A DNA stretch of 64,000 bases from Candidatus Woesearchaeota archaeon (GCA_018675335.1 JABGYH010000009.1:62001-126000), one strand, 5' to 3'. Shown: positions 55,301 through 62,238, counted from the first letter of the stretch. Translations and numbers: made by a program. The notes: a model not told the origin generated them from the sequence alone.

Positions 55301-57302
55301 TAATCGAATAACCACCACAGTCAATAGTTGCTTCATTTGCCCCAAAATTTAGTCCATTATCAGAACAATAAGTCCCACCAGTATAATTAACTAAATCTTG
55401 ATCTAATGTTAAATTACCAATTACATCCACAGCACACACAGGATATATTGTTTCTGCACTATATTGTCTTGTTAAATTAGCACAATTACTCGAATAACCA
55501 CTAACACCAAGACCATAATAATTACCATAAAATTCATTTGAAGTATTAAACCTATAGTTAGAATGTTTAGAAATCATCGGCCCACAATAGTCTTGAGTAT
55601 TTGCACCATTAACTATTCCTCCTGAACTTAAAATATTATTTAAATAAATATCAGTTATAGCACCATTAGGAGTTACCAAAATATCTTTATTGTTATTGTT
55701 TAAATTATTCCCATTAATAGTTGCATTAGTATTTCCTGAGTGTAATTTAATACCTGATGATTCAAGTTCACCAGCACAATAAGTGATTGTATTATCATAA
55801 ATATCTACAATTGCAGGATCATTAAAAAAAATCCCATAATTAGAATTATTAATAAAATTGTAATAAATTTTTGTTCCCGCAATATCACCACTCGGCCAAT
55901 TAAATGCGATTGCTTGATTAAAATTCTTTAAAGTACAACCCAATATTGAAACATCATCTGCAGATGAATTATCAACTTGAATTCCAGTATCGGATTTAAT
56001 TCCAATAATAACAGTACCATCACAAATTAAATCAACATTTGCAGCACTAATTGAAATATAAGGATTAGACCCCCCACTCAAATTGTACTCTCCAGGACAT
56101 AATAAAGTATCTTCAGTTATTACCATTCCCGCATATGGTATAGTACAACCACCCCTAGTCCAACCAAATGTTCTTGAAAATAAGTTCAAACCATCACTAT
56201 TAAGATCATCTAATTCAGACATACCAAAAAAAGAATATCTAACATTAACTGTTTCATTAGTTCTAACTGCCAATACTGAACTTGAAGGCGAACCATATTT
56301 ATCAATTAAACTTTGAGCACCAATTAAAAAATCAGATTTGTACAAATAATTAAGATGAGTGGTAACATCTGCAATTTGAGTATTTACTTCTGCATATTCA
56401 GAAGTAATAATATGAGAATTATTATAAATATCTACATCATCTTTATTAAGAAATTGTTCTGTTGATGTACTATCAACCAATCCTTTAAATCCCGCTTCAA
56501 CTAAAAGTACCGGAATTAAATCTGTTCTTAATTTACTACCTGGATCAGATCCCAAACTACCAACACTTTCAGAAACAATTGCAACATCATAATTTAAATA
56601 ATCAGTAGTTGATATGTTTGAATCATCAATATAAATTACGTCATATCCCCATCCAGTCAATTTATCATAAAATGGAACATCATAACTAGCATCAGGACTT
56701 GAGGGATTACCAACAACCAGCCCAACTCTTAAAGCTTCATTTAATTTTCTCGTTACAATATGTTGATTAACAACTTCTCCACCAACTATTGGATTTGATG
56801 GTAAAAAATCTGCCTCAGTCATAGAATCAATTTGTCGACCAAAAGAAGTCCTTCCAGTATAACTTGAAACAGAACTTATTAAACCTGGCGAGGCAGTATC
56901 AAAATAAACCATAAATGCGTATTGATTTCCGTTAAACAAAGGAACATTTAATTTACCGCTTGAAACTTCATTAGATGCACCAATTGAAACACCAAATAAT
57001 TCTCTTTCAAATATATTTGTCCAAGTTCCACTATCATTTTTCCAAATAACAAATTTTAAATCAACATCACCATCAAGATCTAATCCTTCTTGTACAAAAT
57101 ATGATAAAATAACTGTTTCATCCATATCGTAAATATTACCTATTCCTTCTTGTGCGAAAGTATCAACTTCATCCAAAAACCCTGGCCCAACTAAATCTTC
57201 ATAATAACCAAAAACATTAGAACTCATAACTACTAAAACTATTAAAACGAGTAAACTTAAAATTCCTCTTTTCAATTTCATTGCACTTGTTGTTTTAGCC
57301 AT
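46347..57302 (-). CDS. Giant secreted multidomain surface protein (adhesin-like), 3651 aa
   Basis: Signal peptide about 1-33 (KRGILSLLVLIVLVVM core). Domains: a glutamine-amidotransferase-like part (about 175-370; RVGLVVGNPSSPDASYDVP); NosD-type right-handed beta-helix array (about 385-2050) with four repeats of a module marked NFYSDYDS-x-REGC and a Ca-binding-like D-x-N-N-N-x-V-C-D loop (about 835, 1070, 1304, 1580); an Asn/Ser/Ile strand-turn array (about 2255-2435); an Ig-like domain (about 2560-3000) that contains a seven-unit FG-GAP/VCBS block (about 2610-2955); an Fn3-like domain (about 3005-3118); beta-rich C-terminus. No sorting signal or C-terminal helix. The start overlaps the ATPase gene by 25 bases. 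Probable pilus-linked adhesin or contact protein. Confidence 0.85.
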   Translation of the reverse strand: MAKTTSAMKLKRGILSLLVLIVLVVMSSNVFGYYEDLVGPGFLDEVDTFAQEGIGNIYDMDETVILSYFVQEGLDLDGDVDLKFVIWKNDSGTWTNIFERELFGVSIGASNEVSSGKLNVPLFNGNQYAFMVYFDTASPGLISSVSSYTGRTSFGRQIDSMTEADFLPSNPIVGGEVVNQHIVTRKLNEALRVGLVVGNPSSPDASYDVPFYDKLTGWGYDVIYIDDSNISTTDYLNYDVAIVSESVGSLGSDPGSKLRTDLIPVLLVEAGFKGLVDSTSTEQFLNKDDVDIYNNSHIITSEYAEVNTQIADVTTHLNYLYKSDFLIGAQSLIDKYGSPSSSVLAVRTNETVNVRYSFFGMSELDDLNSDGLNLFSRTFGWTRGGCTIPYAGMVITEDTLLCPGEYNLSGGSNPYISISAANVDLICDGTVIIGIKSDTGIQVDNSSADDVSILGCTLKNFNQAIAFNWPSGDIAGTKIYYNFINNSNYGIFFNDPAIVDIYDNTITYCAGELESSGIKLHSGNTNATINGNNLNNNNKDILVTPNGAITDIYLNNILSSGGIVNGANTQDYCGPMISKHSNYRFNTSNEFYGNYYGLGVSGYSSNCANLTRQYSAETIYPVCAVDVIGNLTLDQDLVNYTGGTYCSDNGLNFGANEATIDCGGYSIKGLSGSYLGVNLYITLMGDYNYTTLANCNISGFSRGVRTSIYDYYFHLINNTIWNNSVYGVDGVGPFALVENNFIFNNSNGGISLGSDNVIITNNTLVGDLGIYSLSIVGGVNNLNVINNTFYEKAISFGGTSTNSLIYGNNFISNSSSIFGSLDEALSFNSSNQGNFYSFYDSPREGCYDSDNNLICDSEITFSGSVDYLPSNYYIGDCTVPVEDLAIEYSVILCNDTYNINTTSSTGVVDFQVSNVSVYCNDTRFISDDTPNSRGIRFYELTGVQIKGCSFDNYYSAFYSTNSNYLNMVDNFIINSSSYPIYFENTSNSQILSNEVRDGEVYGIFFTGDSENNNLSQNLIVNHGSYGFIIWDGSSGNSIWANNFIDNNPGSYQIGQKLSGSNNYNLSDLGNFYSDYDSIREGCDDLDDDLICDDEYDGYSYGDDPTPSKYYIGDCTPVVDSLDIYYSVILCANTYNIDSTVWGIFDFKVGNVSVYGNNSILNGDGEVEDDSAIFLNSGLEGIQIKNLTMQNYGTGIELSSASFNVFDSITIVNTTYGNAYYSSLNSFNNSIINSIILGAADSQMIRLHQSPNTLFSHNLVKNGVFGIVFDDSADSVVLGNNFINISTPILGSNVVLNDSNQGNFYSDYDSLREGCIDNNNNLVCDSVRVFGSLTDYLPSNYYVGDCKNPDTSPNIEYSVILCNDTYPITTDSSSGVVDFLQSNLSVYCNDTVFTGAGVGNGFYLNNLEGIHIKNCNLTNYQKGVYLINTPFSKLEQLWINDSALYGVTTSSSHYLEIYDSIFEFNSDDAIYLSGTDNSIFSNLTFRLNQDVSNDGSVYIASSDNNKLFNLTFLDNLNAGVNFVVSSDYNNVSDSLFSDFDNYALMMAVGSDNNLVWNNNFVNNSETIRNLGVNNNFNLSNQGNFYSDYDSPREGCLDTNNNLVCDSSLSFGSSLDNYPNNYYIDSCTTPVENLSINYSLIFCPGTYNFNNYLFGGVLNLTTGNTSLYCNNTIFDTNGSTDSVIDQDDIEGIHVKSCTFQNYDSPLNFDNITDLRIENNVIMNASSWAIYAEGSDQIITNNVFNNSSSVTIQGDHWSSDPIIFEDALNVNISNNLFDVDSSISISNAINPIIYGNNLSNFSDQAILLYSIDGGNISNNNLEGTGTGSTGIINIVTNCSEFGELVSNLVIYDNNISFVQAGIGFMGARNNSIYGNHLYNITRYGIFLAGCSSNNSFEYNNISGRNPSLYGLFLMDMNESFENNSFLSNDFSDFLFGVYSYNISDFNQISNNSFQNITDGLYLFNGENFNISRNKIYASNQSIIFDSFNNSNVWLNHFYSGLYAVKENGTTAANEFCVLDSGTGENEGNFYYEDFNSSTGLSASDCGPLNITIPGATQYHSSSVDLNWTKQSGIYSINYYVYWSNVTDVWNLDGTTADLNYTMDTSSFDEGSYDLKIVPLDLFATINGTHDIHDFQFIIDTQGPTTTDNISDTSPYVPSRYWYMDDDPEILLNATDTLSGVHYTYYCNYSIYDSACDTEFGDNNTNLIEQTNLTTEVTVFGVVNSTRQWAINYYSEDYAGNREIPTLSEQINVVWNHYIQNTSWWNSTIENIGSIINNSDVNNSVIRDVSIIKDSLIQYSLIENDALIVDSTIVLSNLLFVNLTNSILNNSNVTALIGLSSNIQDSTIINCTVTNSNITNSTLKYVGDYDTPCVIEDSIIEDSIIYNSVINNSFIDPTTIIDSRVENSNVTNSYLEYSFIRNSIFCDGFSLYAGVSEDSVLISGRIEYGGNTYYSPYSFANICGVVAPVPVGDFSVDKSIVKTGDLITFSYDAGAVGYTVTFDGNPLRNYTYTLNDFDHDGIYEKEILVMNANNLEQTFRANVNDNKGNTFQSNPVTVTLDNTNPTGSISITGENGSSTITGSPNVMLQLDYSDSNGINQCRFANDNFEALQGAINFTQFIINGSFDYARDVNFGDLDGDGDIDVLGVAYQNDSVVWWENDGTESFTQQGINESFDGAEYIEIVDLDGDGDIDVLGSAAGVNDIVWWKNDGVGNFVQHMINDSFSSAAGIVDSVDLDGDGDIDIIGNAVNGDDIVWWENDGDENFVQHIINNSFELFQIFEFELVDLDDDTDYDIIGAVASEDLVVWWENDGDENFVSHTINDSFISASAVNAVDLDFDGDLDILGTAGMSDDVVWWENDGSESFTQHDIDTNFNGAKDIESIDLDSDGDLDFFAVAIDDGVAWWENDGNQNFTKHVINSSFNGSFALALVDLDENGYVDILSAAMRDDDIAWWAHNLIAGSEWQECVSEKAWTLSSGFDTEKTVFYQVKDNAGNIETYNATIEYRLIQDYTPPTSVPTVYDGLSGEDIDWVNSNTTLSAHWTNSFDEISETYYRYRLYENGSLWLEFNNGNYTSVGINTSVTVTGLNLTEGFEYKFEVEAYNPYNLSALAAISDGQVVDITNPNSTIIESMTHPDNETSYNNNNPIFNFTAVDINNSGVPSIQSGILGYSYVLDQKPGTAPDDFLEQRYEEELQEMNSNGNSFMLKEDSDVETTQFYSQLLDNFTQNQSLKIKIKLFEEVEDLREDVLVQAYVVRFDDYDADLDEFNDSDYTIISNVVLLERDIAYSDSSDDADIYSVDLMFNETVSNETYDIFLVISGVVGDENTNNISIGTTTKPSDINQNTKLFYVNQTDDSLVDLTQDYELAIEIKKVDMGNEWEVSYENLADGTYYFHVKTQDNAGNWGNVSHYQFNVDTIGIPVSIISPTSGQSFLSDLIDVVVEVDSSSNVSIISEMENGSVYVSANQSVTSTATFENILLSEGTNELYAISYDENNVSATSVRIFVVSESLTGVVTNKTLNITFPCTGISGSDTHLNYCGPSTYKLGVASEEDSSISLNRIVADTSEHSIKIFMTKPDFDAGSVEDQLDDDEFLDVVSPAFGFRREPGEYLLRTDLRYIDLVLSGDKKVGTGSYKLVIRNNGLTSDGRPNVTIQIT
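48430..49480 (-). repeat. Seven FG-GAP/VCBS repeats (predicted propeller) in the giant gene
   Basis: Seven units of about 48-50 residues each carry the pattern VDLDGDGDIDVLG (Ca-binding D-x-D-x-D) then VVWWENDG and F(T/V)(Q/K)H-x-I-(N/D)-x-(S/N)-F. Seven units would close one beta propeller. The flanking sequence is one Ig-like domain: QCRFANDN on one side and SEWQECVSEKAW on the other. Confidence 0.8.
52400..54840 (-). repeat. Four repeats of an NFYSDYDS-REGC beta-helix module in the giant gene
   Basis: Near-identical segments start at about 54830, 54110, 53430 and 52590 on the minus strand. Each carries NFYS(D/F)YDS, REGC, a D-x-(D/N)-N-(N/D)-L-(I/V)-CD loop, then S(N/K)YY(I/V)GDC (a variant NNYYIDSC in the last), (I/D)EYSVILC, and a later VSVYCND(T/N). 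Spacing is 700-850 bases, so each module is one beta-helix block plus a linker. Confidence 0.8.
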
Positions 57303-58435
57303 TGTTTAAATATGTTATCTTCTATTTCAAATTTGCCACGTTCTTCATTCACAATTATTTCTTTCTCCTCAAGGATTGATAAAAAACGTCGAACATTAGT
57401 TTGTGAATAATTTAGTTCTTTACTTATAGCAGAGGGAGTGTTAAGATCATGTTTTACCATGCAAACTAAAATCATTCTTTCTTTATTGCTTAACCGATTT
57501 AATTTCTCTCTAAATATAATAGTGCATTCTTCTTCTAAAAATTCATCAAACACTAAATTAAACTTATCTAAGTTTAAATCACCAACGCAATTTAATTTAC
57601 GACCTAAAAATTGAAGATAAAACGGAACTCCCTGAGTTACTAAATGAATTTTTTGATATACCTCATCACTCAACTTCATCCCAAGATTTTTCTCAACAAG
57701 TTTTTGTCCAGTTTCTAAATCAAATGGTTTTACACTCATAACAAAAAAAACATCAGAAAATAGCGAAGAATCATCAATAATTAATTTTTGTGCAATAACT
57801 AAATTAGATAAAGTAATATTTAATAAAGTATTTTCATATCCTGCATGACTTTCTTTTAATATTTTTAAAATATCTTCAGAATCAAAACCATTTTTTAATT
57901 TTAATATATCCCCAAACTCATCAAAAAATAATAAACAGCTAGTATCCGTTTCTTTTGCTAATTGATCCGGCAAATCAAATAACGATTTAAACAAAGAATT
58001 CATATCCACTTCTTTTTCTCTTTCAAAAGTTAATAATAATTTTACAGAATCAAGAAGTTCTCCATCAAGATTCATTCCCCTAAGTAATGTATCAAGTATT
58101 CCTAATGGTGCTTGATATAATTCATCAATGTTAATAGTAAGTCCTAATATTTGTTTATATGATTCAAGAATTGTTTTTGATAATTTTCTAATAAAATTAT
58201 GTTGTGAATTATCTGTTAAGCAATCAAGTGAAAAATATATTTTTACAATTTCTTTTTCTGGGGTTAACTTATGTATTGCTTGTTTTACTAATGAGGTTTT
58301 TCCAAGGTTTTTACTCCCAATTATTGCAAAGCCTTTTTGAGAACTAGGATTTTTTAGTGTAGCAACTAATTCTAATACTTGTTTATCTCTACCCACAAAC
58401 TGTGTACCACTTACTGGACGCAGTGTAAAACCCAC
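57278..58435 (-). CDS. AAA/STAND-type ATPase with C-terminal winged helix, 385 aa
   Basis: An archaeal AAA-like ATPase: Walker A AIIGSKNLGKTSLVK (about 37-51), Walker B CLLFFDEFGDIL (about 166-177), then a helical lid, and a C-terminal winged helix (about 305-385) including LNRLSNKERMILVCMVKHDLNT. Such proteins act as regulators or signal-dependent switches. GTG 58433-58435 is the start, with AGAGGT ahead. Its stop lies inside the giant gene's signal peptide (25-base overlap), so they are co-translated. It may regulate or assemble the locus. Confidence 0.75.
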   Translation of the reverse strand: MGFTLRPVSGTQFVGRDKQVLELVATLKNPSSQKGFAIIGSKNLGKTSLVKQAIHKLTPEKEIVKIYFSLDCLTDNSQHNFIRKLSKTILESYKQILGLTINIDELYQAPLGILDTLLRGMNLDGELLDSVKLLLTFEREKEVDMNSLFKSLFDLPDQLAKETDTSCLLFFDEFGDILKLKNGFDSEDILKILKESHAGYENTLLNITLSNLVIAQKLIIDDSSLFSDVFFVMSVKPFDLETGQKLVEKNLGMKLSDEVYQKIHLVTQGVPFYLQFLGRKLNCVGDLNLDKFNLVFDEFLEEECTIIFREKLNRLSNKERMILVCMVKHDLNTPSAISKELNYSQTNVRRFLSILEEKEIIVNEERGKFEIEDNIFKQWLKQQVQ

Positions 58436-58672
58436 TTTTTTAGTACCTCTTTGTAATAAAATTTCTTAAGTTTTTTTCTTATAACACGAATTATAATAAT
58501 TATTTTTATTAAAAAACAAATTGACTATTTAAATGTTTCCAAAAAAAGACCAAATAATAAAAAAAACAAACAAAAAAACAAGAAAAATAATTATTAAAAA
58601 AACAATAAATTTAATTAATTAATAAAAAAAGTGTAAATAATTTTTTTTATTATAATTTTTTTTAACAACAAG

Positions 58673-58681
58673 GTTATAAAC
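58673..58681 (+). promoter_or_regulatory. TATA box for the tandem HIT genes
   Basis: GTTATAAAC lies about 38 bases before ATG 58715; AGAGGT at 58705-58710 is a ribosome binding site. The divergent gap (58436-58714) is otherwise A/T-rich and shows nothing else. Confidence 0.45.
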
Positions 58682-58714
58682 ATATAATCCTAAAACACTT
58701 TAAAAGAGGTCATA

Positions 58715-59161
58715 ATGGATAATCAATCATCAATACCTGAATGCATTTTCTGCGAAATTTGTAAAAACACAATAGATTCACATAAATTATATGAAGATGA
58801 AATTTGTTGCGCAATCCTCGATATTAATCCTGCAGTTCCAGGACAAACACTCATAATACCTAAACAGCACATACCAATTATCCCATTAGCAAAAGAAGAA
58901 GTTTCTTCTCATTTATTTATCGTAGCAAAAAAAATATCCAAAGTTCTCCTTCAAACACTAAACGCGTCAGGAACTAACATTTTTATTCAAAATGGTGTGG
59001 CCGCAGGTCAAACTTCATCTCATTCTTTAATTAATATAATTCCCAGAATCAATGAAGATAAGTTAACTGCATTTAATTTAGAAAAAAATGAAGTTAGTGA
59101 AAAAATTCAAAAACAAATTTTTGAAATGATTCATCCCAAAATTCAAGAGGTGCTTAAATGA
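58715..59161 (+). CDS. HIT-family protein with degenerate His motif, 148 aa
   Basis: HIT fold: CIFCEIC zinc-type start (residues about 10-16), AILDINPAVPGQTLIIPKQHI and GTNIFIQNGVAAGQTSSHSLINIIPR. The H-x-H-x-H motif is SHSLIN here: only the first His remains; the central nucleophile is Leu and the third is Asn. It is likely not a nucleotidyl hydrolase. It may bind nucleotides as a sensor or partner. It overlaps the next HIT gene by four bases (ATGA). Confidence 0.8.
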   Translation: MDNQSSIPECIFCEICKNTIDSHKLYEDEICCAILDINPAVPGQTLIIPKQHIPIIPLAKEEVSSHLFIVAKKISKVLLQTLNASGTNIFIQNGVAAGQTSSHSLINIIPRINEDKLTAFNLEKNEVSEKIQKQIFEMIHPKIQEVLK

Positions 59162-59691
59162 ATTGCCCTTATTGTAATTTAATTAAAACCTCGAACTTCC
59201 CATTATTATTTGAAGACGATCAAGTTGTTGCATTTCTAACTCCAGTCCCACATATTGCAGGACATATTTTAGTTATGCCAAAAGAACATATCCCAATCTT
59301 AGAAAAAATCTCGGATGATCTAGCAAAACATTTATTCAACATCACAAATAAAATTAGTTCTGCTTTATTTGAATCATTCAATGCACAAGGAACAAATATT
59401 TTAATTCAAAACGGTCAAGGTGCAGGACAAGAAGTTCCTCACTTTTCAATAAACATTTTTCCCAGAAGAGATAATGATGGATATTCGTTTGAATGGGATG
59501 CAAAAGAAATTAACGAAAAAGAATTAGAATCTTTAAAAAAAGAGATTACCCAAAATTTAGATAAGAACCAACAAAATAATGAAAAAATAAATTCCCCTGC
59601 ACCAACTAATCCAATAATTCAAAAAGAAATTGATGAAGAAAAAGAAGAAGACAAAAACTATCTTATAAAACAACTAAAAAGAACTCCATAA
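59158..59691 (+). CDS. HIT-family protein with degenerate His motif and C-terminal tail, 177 aa
   Basis: HIT fold with CPYC start, VPHIAGHILVMPKEHIPIL and GTNILIQNGQGAGQEVPHFSINIFPR. The motif is VPHFSIN: first His kept, nucleophile His replaced by Ser, third by Asn. A charged disordered tail (about 130-177, Lys/Glu/Asn-rich) ends in KRTP. It shares the four-base overlap with the first gene. The two probably work as a pair, for example as a heterodimer. Confidence 0.8.
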   Translation: MNCPYCNLIKTSNFPLLFEDDQVVAFLTPVPHIAGHILVMPKEHIPILEKISDDLAKHLFNITNKISSALFESFNAQGTNILIQNGQGAGQEVPHFSINIFPRRDNDGYSFEWDAKEINEKELESLKKEITQNLDKNQQNNEKINSPAPTNPIIQKEIDEEKEEDKNYLIKQLKRTP

Positions 59692-59750
59692 AAAACTATT
59701 TCAATAATTTAACAAACCACATCTCAATTTAATTCTAAACAAACACCTAA

Positions 59751-59800
59751 TTCACACACACTCCCTCAGTCTCACTGGACACTGGACTTTCCCGTGTGAA
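59751..59800 (+). promoter_or_regulatory. Inverted repeat and 7-base tandem repeat upstream of the radical SAM gene
   Basis: TTCACAC (59751-59757) and GTGTGAA (59794-59800) form a seven-base inverted repeat around a GC-richer loop. Inside lies ACTGGAC twice in tandem (59774-59787). The right arm touches the TATA box GTATTTAAA (59801-59809), so binding could block transcription of the gene at 59833. Confidence 0.4.
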
Positions 59801-59809
59801 GTATTTAAA
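59801..59809 (+). promoter_or_regulatory. TATA box for the radical SAM gene
   Basis: GTATTTAAA lies about 28 bases before ATG 59833, with no ribosome binding site; leaderless transcript expected. Confidence 0.5.
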
Positions 59810-59832
59810 GCAAAACAAACTAAAACTCATAA

Positions 59833-60972
59833 ATGGAAATTGGTGAGAAAATTAAAATTTTAGGAGACGCAGGAAAATGGGATACTTGCGCTAGCACGTC
59901 TTCAAATAGAACAACCAACACAGATGATAGAATTGGCAATGTTGCAAAAGGAGGAATTTGTCATTCATTCACAGAAGATGGAAGATGCGTCGCACTATTC
60001 AAAACTTTAATGACTAATCAATGCAAATTTGATTGCAAATATTGTCAAAATGCAAATAATTGTACAAAAAATGCAACAATGTACAAACCAGATGAACTTG
60101 CAAAAGTTTTCATGCATCTGTACACCAGAAATTATGTTGAAGGTTTATTTCTCAGTTCAGGCGTTTGCAAAGATGCAAATTATACAACTGAAAAAATGTT
60201 AGAAGCAATTCAATTAATCAGAACAAAATACAAATTTCAAGGTTATATTCATTTTAAAGTTTTACCTGGAACAAGCAGATTTTTAGTTAATGAATCAAGT
60301 AAAATTGCAGATCGTTTATCAATTAACTTAGAAGCACCAAACACTTCAAGAATGGCAAATATTAGCAGCATCAAAGACTTCAAAACAGATATTATAAGAC
60401 GACAATCTTGGATAAAACATTCAATTAAAAATAATAAGCAAACTTCAGGGCAAACAACTCAATTAGTAATTGGAAGTAGTGATGAAACTGATTTAGAAAT
60501 TTTAAAAACAATTGATTGGGAATATAAAAATATGGATTTAAAACGTGCATACTATAGTGCTTTTGTTCCAGTACACGGAACTGATTTAGAATTTAAAGAT
60601 AAAACTCCTTATGTTCGAGAAAATAGATTATATAATGTTGATTTTATGATGAGACAATATGATATAAAATTAAATGAGTTTAAAGAAGTCATGAATAACG
60701 ATAATCTCCCAAAAGGAGATCCAAAAATTCATTTAGCAAGAAATTACTTTGATGGCCCAATTGATGTAAACGAAGCATCAAAAGAAGAGTTGTTACGAAT
60801 TCCAGGAATTGGTCCCACTTGCACTCAACGAATTATGAGTATGCAAGACAAAGGCGCAAAGATTCAAAAAAAGAGTCAATTAAAATCAATCGGAGTTGTT
60901 CTAAAAAGAGCAGAACCATTCTTAAGAATTAATGGAATCAGTCAAAGAACATTAGCAGCATTCGCAGTTTAA
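59833..60972 (+). CDS. Putative DNA modification/repair radical SAM protein (TIGR03916 type), 379 aa
   Basis: Radical SAM core with TNQCKFDCKYCQN (C-x3-C-x2-C, about 57-68), LFLSSGVCKD (glycine-poor motif), and a later YYSAFVPVHGTDLE segment. The C-terminal part (about 310-379) has helix-hairpin-helix DNA-binding features: VNEASKEELLRIPGIGPTCTQRI. This arrangement fits the family called putative DNA modification/repair radical SAM protein, which in many genomes neighbours a DUF4130 protein. That partner is the next gene. The reaction is not known. Upstream TATA box fits a leaderless start. Confidence 0.8.
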   Translation: MEIGEKIKILGDAGKWDTCASTSSNRTTNTDDRIGNVAKGGICHSFTEDGRCVALFKTLMTNQCKFDCKYCQNANNCTKNATMYKPDELAKVFMHLYTRNYVEGLFLSSGVCKDANYTTEKMLEAIQLIRTKYKFQGYIHFKVLPGTSRFLVNESSKIADRLSINLEAPNTSRMANISSIKDFKTDIIRRQSWIKHSIKNNKQTSGQTTQLVIGSSDETDLEILKTIDWEYKNMDLKRAYYSAFVPVHGTDLEFKDKTPYVRENRLYNVDFMMRQYDIKLNEFKEVMNNDNLPKGDPKIHLARNYFDGPIDVNEASKEELLRIPGIGPTCTQRIMSMQDKGAKIQKKSQLKSIGVVLKRAEPFLRINGISQRTLAAFAV

Positions 60973-61018
60973 CAAAAAAATAACACAAAATAAATTAACA
61001 AAAAAGAGAATATAAAAA

Positions 61019-61609
61019 ATGAATCCACTAGAAGACATGTTTAATTTAGCCAGCCGTCATAAAAATTTTAAACAACCATTATTAAACAAAGTAAAAGCTC
61101 AAGACATTCGTTTAGTTCAAAATCTAGCAACACCTGAAGCCCGACAACTTTACAAATTGCACCGCCAAGTAGGAAGAGAAACACATTTGAAAACTGGTTT
61201 TATGCGTTTTGAATCCTCCCCTAATGGAATTCTTTTTGGCAAAACTAGATTGGAACATAATACTCTTGATTTAATTCTTAATCATTTTACTCAACGATTT
61301 CCAATATTCCACATAGCAATTCAATTAAATGGAAAAACTTTTGTTCAAGGTCCAAAAATTAAAAAAACATTTAATTTTGAACTTGGAGCTACAATAAAAC
61401 ATTTAGAACTAATGCTTCCAGTAAATCCAATTTTAAGCGAATTAAATTTTGAAGAAAATAATATTTGGGAAAAATTTTATGATTCTCAATATATTGGCCA
61501 AAGAAGAAATCTTAGACTGCAAAGACAAATGATGCCATTTAAATACAGAGATTCTATTTTTGAAACCGCTAAAAGCAAAAGATCAAATGATCTAAGAAGT
61601 TATTTTTAG
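61019..61609 (+). CDS. DUF4130 (TIGR03915) protein, 196 aa
   Basis: Residues about 45-165 fit DUF4130: LHRQVGRETHLKTGFMRFES, then TLDLILNHFTQRFPIFHIAIQLNGKTFVQG (HF-x2-RF motif with the usual order). These proteins are predicted uracil-DNA-glycosylase-like or DNA-repair partners of the neighbouring radical SAM protein. It begins 46 bases after that gene, on the same strand. The C-terminus is Arg-rich and basic. Family recognised from the motif order and neighbour; no single invariant residue can be checked. Confidence 0.75.
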   Translation: MNPLEDMFNLASRHKNFKQPLLNKVKAQDIRLVQNLATPEARQLYKLHRQVGRETHLKTGFMRFESSPNGILFGKTRLEHNTLDLILNHFTQRFPIFHIAIQLNGKTFVQGPKIKKTFNFELGATIKHLELMLPVNPILSELNFEENNIWEKFYDSQYIGQRRNLRLQRQMMPFKYRDSIFETAKSKRSNDLRSYF

Positions 61610-61636
61610 AGTAAAAAAACAAAACATTTTTATATA

Positions 61637-61677
61637 GGTGGTCATTTATATAACCAGCTGGTAAAAAATTTAACCAC
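61637..61677 (+). promoter_or_regulatory. Palindromic operator at the TATA box of the HTH-MNT gene
   Basis: A TATA box TTTATATAA (61645-61653) is followed immediately by the perfect ten-base palindrome ACCAGCTGGT (61653-61662). GGTGGT (61637-61642) lies on its left and AACCAC (61672-61677) on its right, giving four TGGT/ACCA-type half sites within 41 bases. This is the layout of a repressor site blocking TBP, consistent with autoregulation by the winged-helix domain of the next gene. Confidence 0.55.
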
Positions 61678-61686
61678 ATAAGAAAA

Positions 61687-62238
61687 ATGAATCAAATATT
61701 TAAAAACAACCAATATAAAATTCTTGAAAAATTTATAGAATTACCAACTAAAGAATTTTCAATCAGAGGCATTGCAAGAGAACTTAAAATAAGTCATGCC
61801 ACAGTACTCAACCACATCAAAAAACTACAAAAATTAAATTTCATAATAAAAAAAGAAGAAACACTCTACCCCACATTCTATGCAAATACCGAAAATTCAC
61901 AATTCAAATTTTATAAAAAAAATTATTTAGTTTTCAAGTTAATTAAATCTGGTTTAATTGAATTTATTCAAAAAGAAACTCTAGCATTTTCAATAGTTTT
62001 ATTTGGGAGTGGAGCAAAAGGAACATTTAACTCAAAAAGTGACATAGATGTTTTTGTGGAATCAAAACAAAAAAACCTCAATTTATCAAAATACGAAAAA
62101 AAATTAAAACATAAAATTAACATGTTATTTGAAACAAACATAAACCAACTATCTAAAGAATTGCGCAACAACATAATAAATGGAGTTATTCTTTCAGGCT
62201 TTATAAAAATCGAGGCAAAACAAAAATGTCAGAAATGA
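61687..62238 (+). CDS. wHTH fused to MNT-type nucleotidyltransferase, 183 aa
   Basis: Residues about 1-65 are a winged HTH (NQYKILEKFIELPTKEFSIR, then ISHATVLNHIKKLQKLNFI). Residues about 90-130 carry LFGSGAKGTFNSKSDIDVFV, an exact GSx10DxD motif of minimal nucleotidyltransferases (MNT). MNT proteins are antitoxins of HEPN toxins (type VII), acting by nucleotidylating the HEPN; here the fused wHTH could add autoregulation. The next gene encodes a HEPN-like protein. The operator is directly upstream. Confidence 0.8.
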   Translation: MNQIFKNNQYKILEKFIELPTKEFSIRGIARELKISHATVLNHIKKLQKLNFIIKKEETLYPTFYANTENSQFKFYKKNYLVFKLIKSGLIEFIQKETLAFSIVLFGSGAKGTFNSKSDIDVFVESKQKNLNLSKYEKKLKHKINMLFETNINQLSKELRNNIINGVILSGFIKIEAKQKCQK

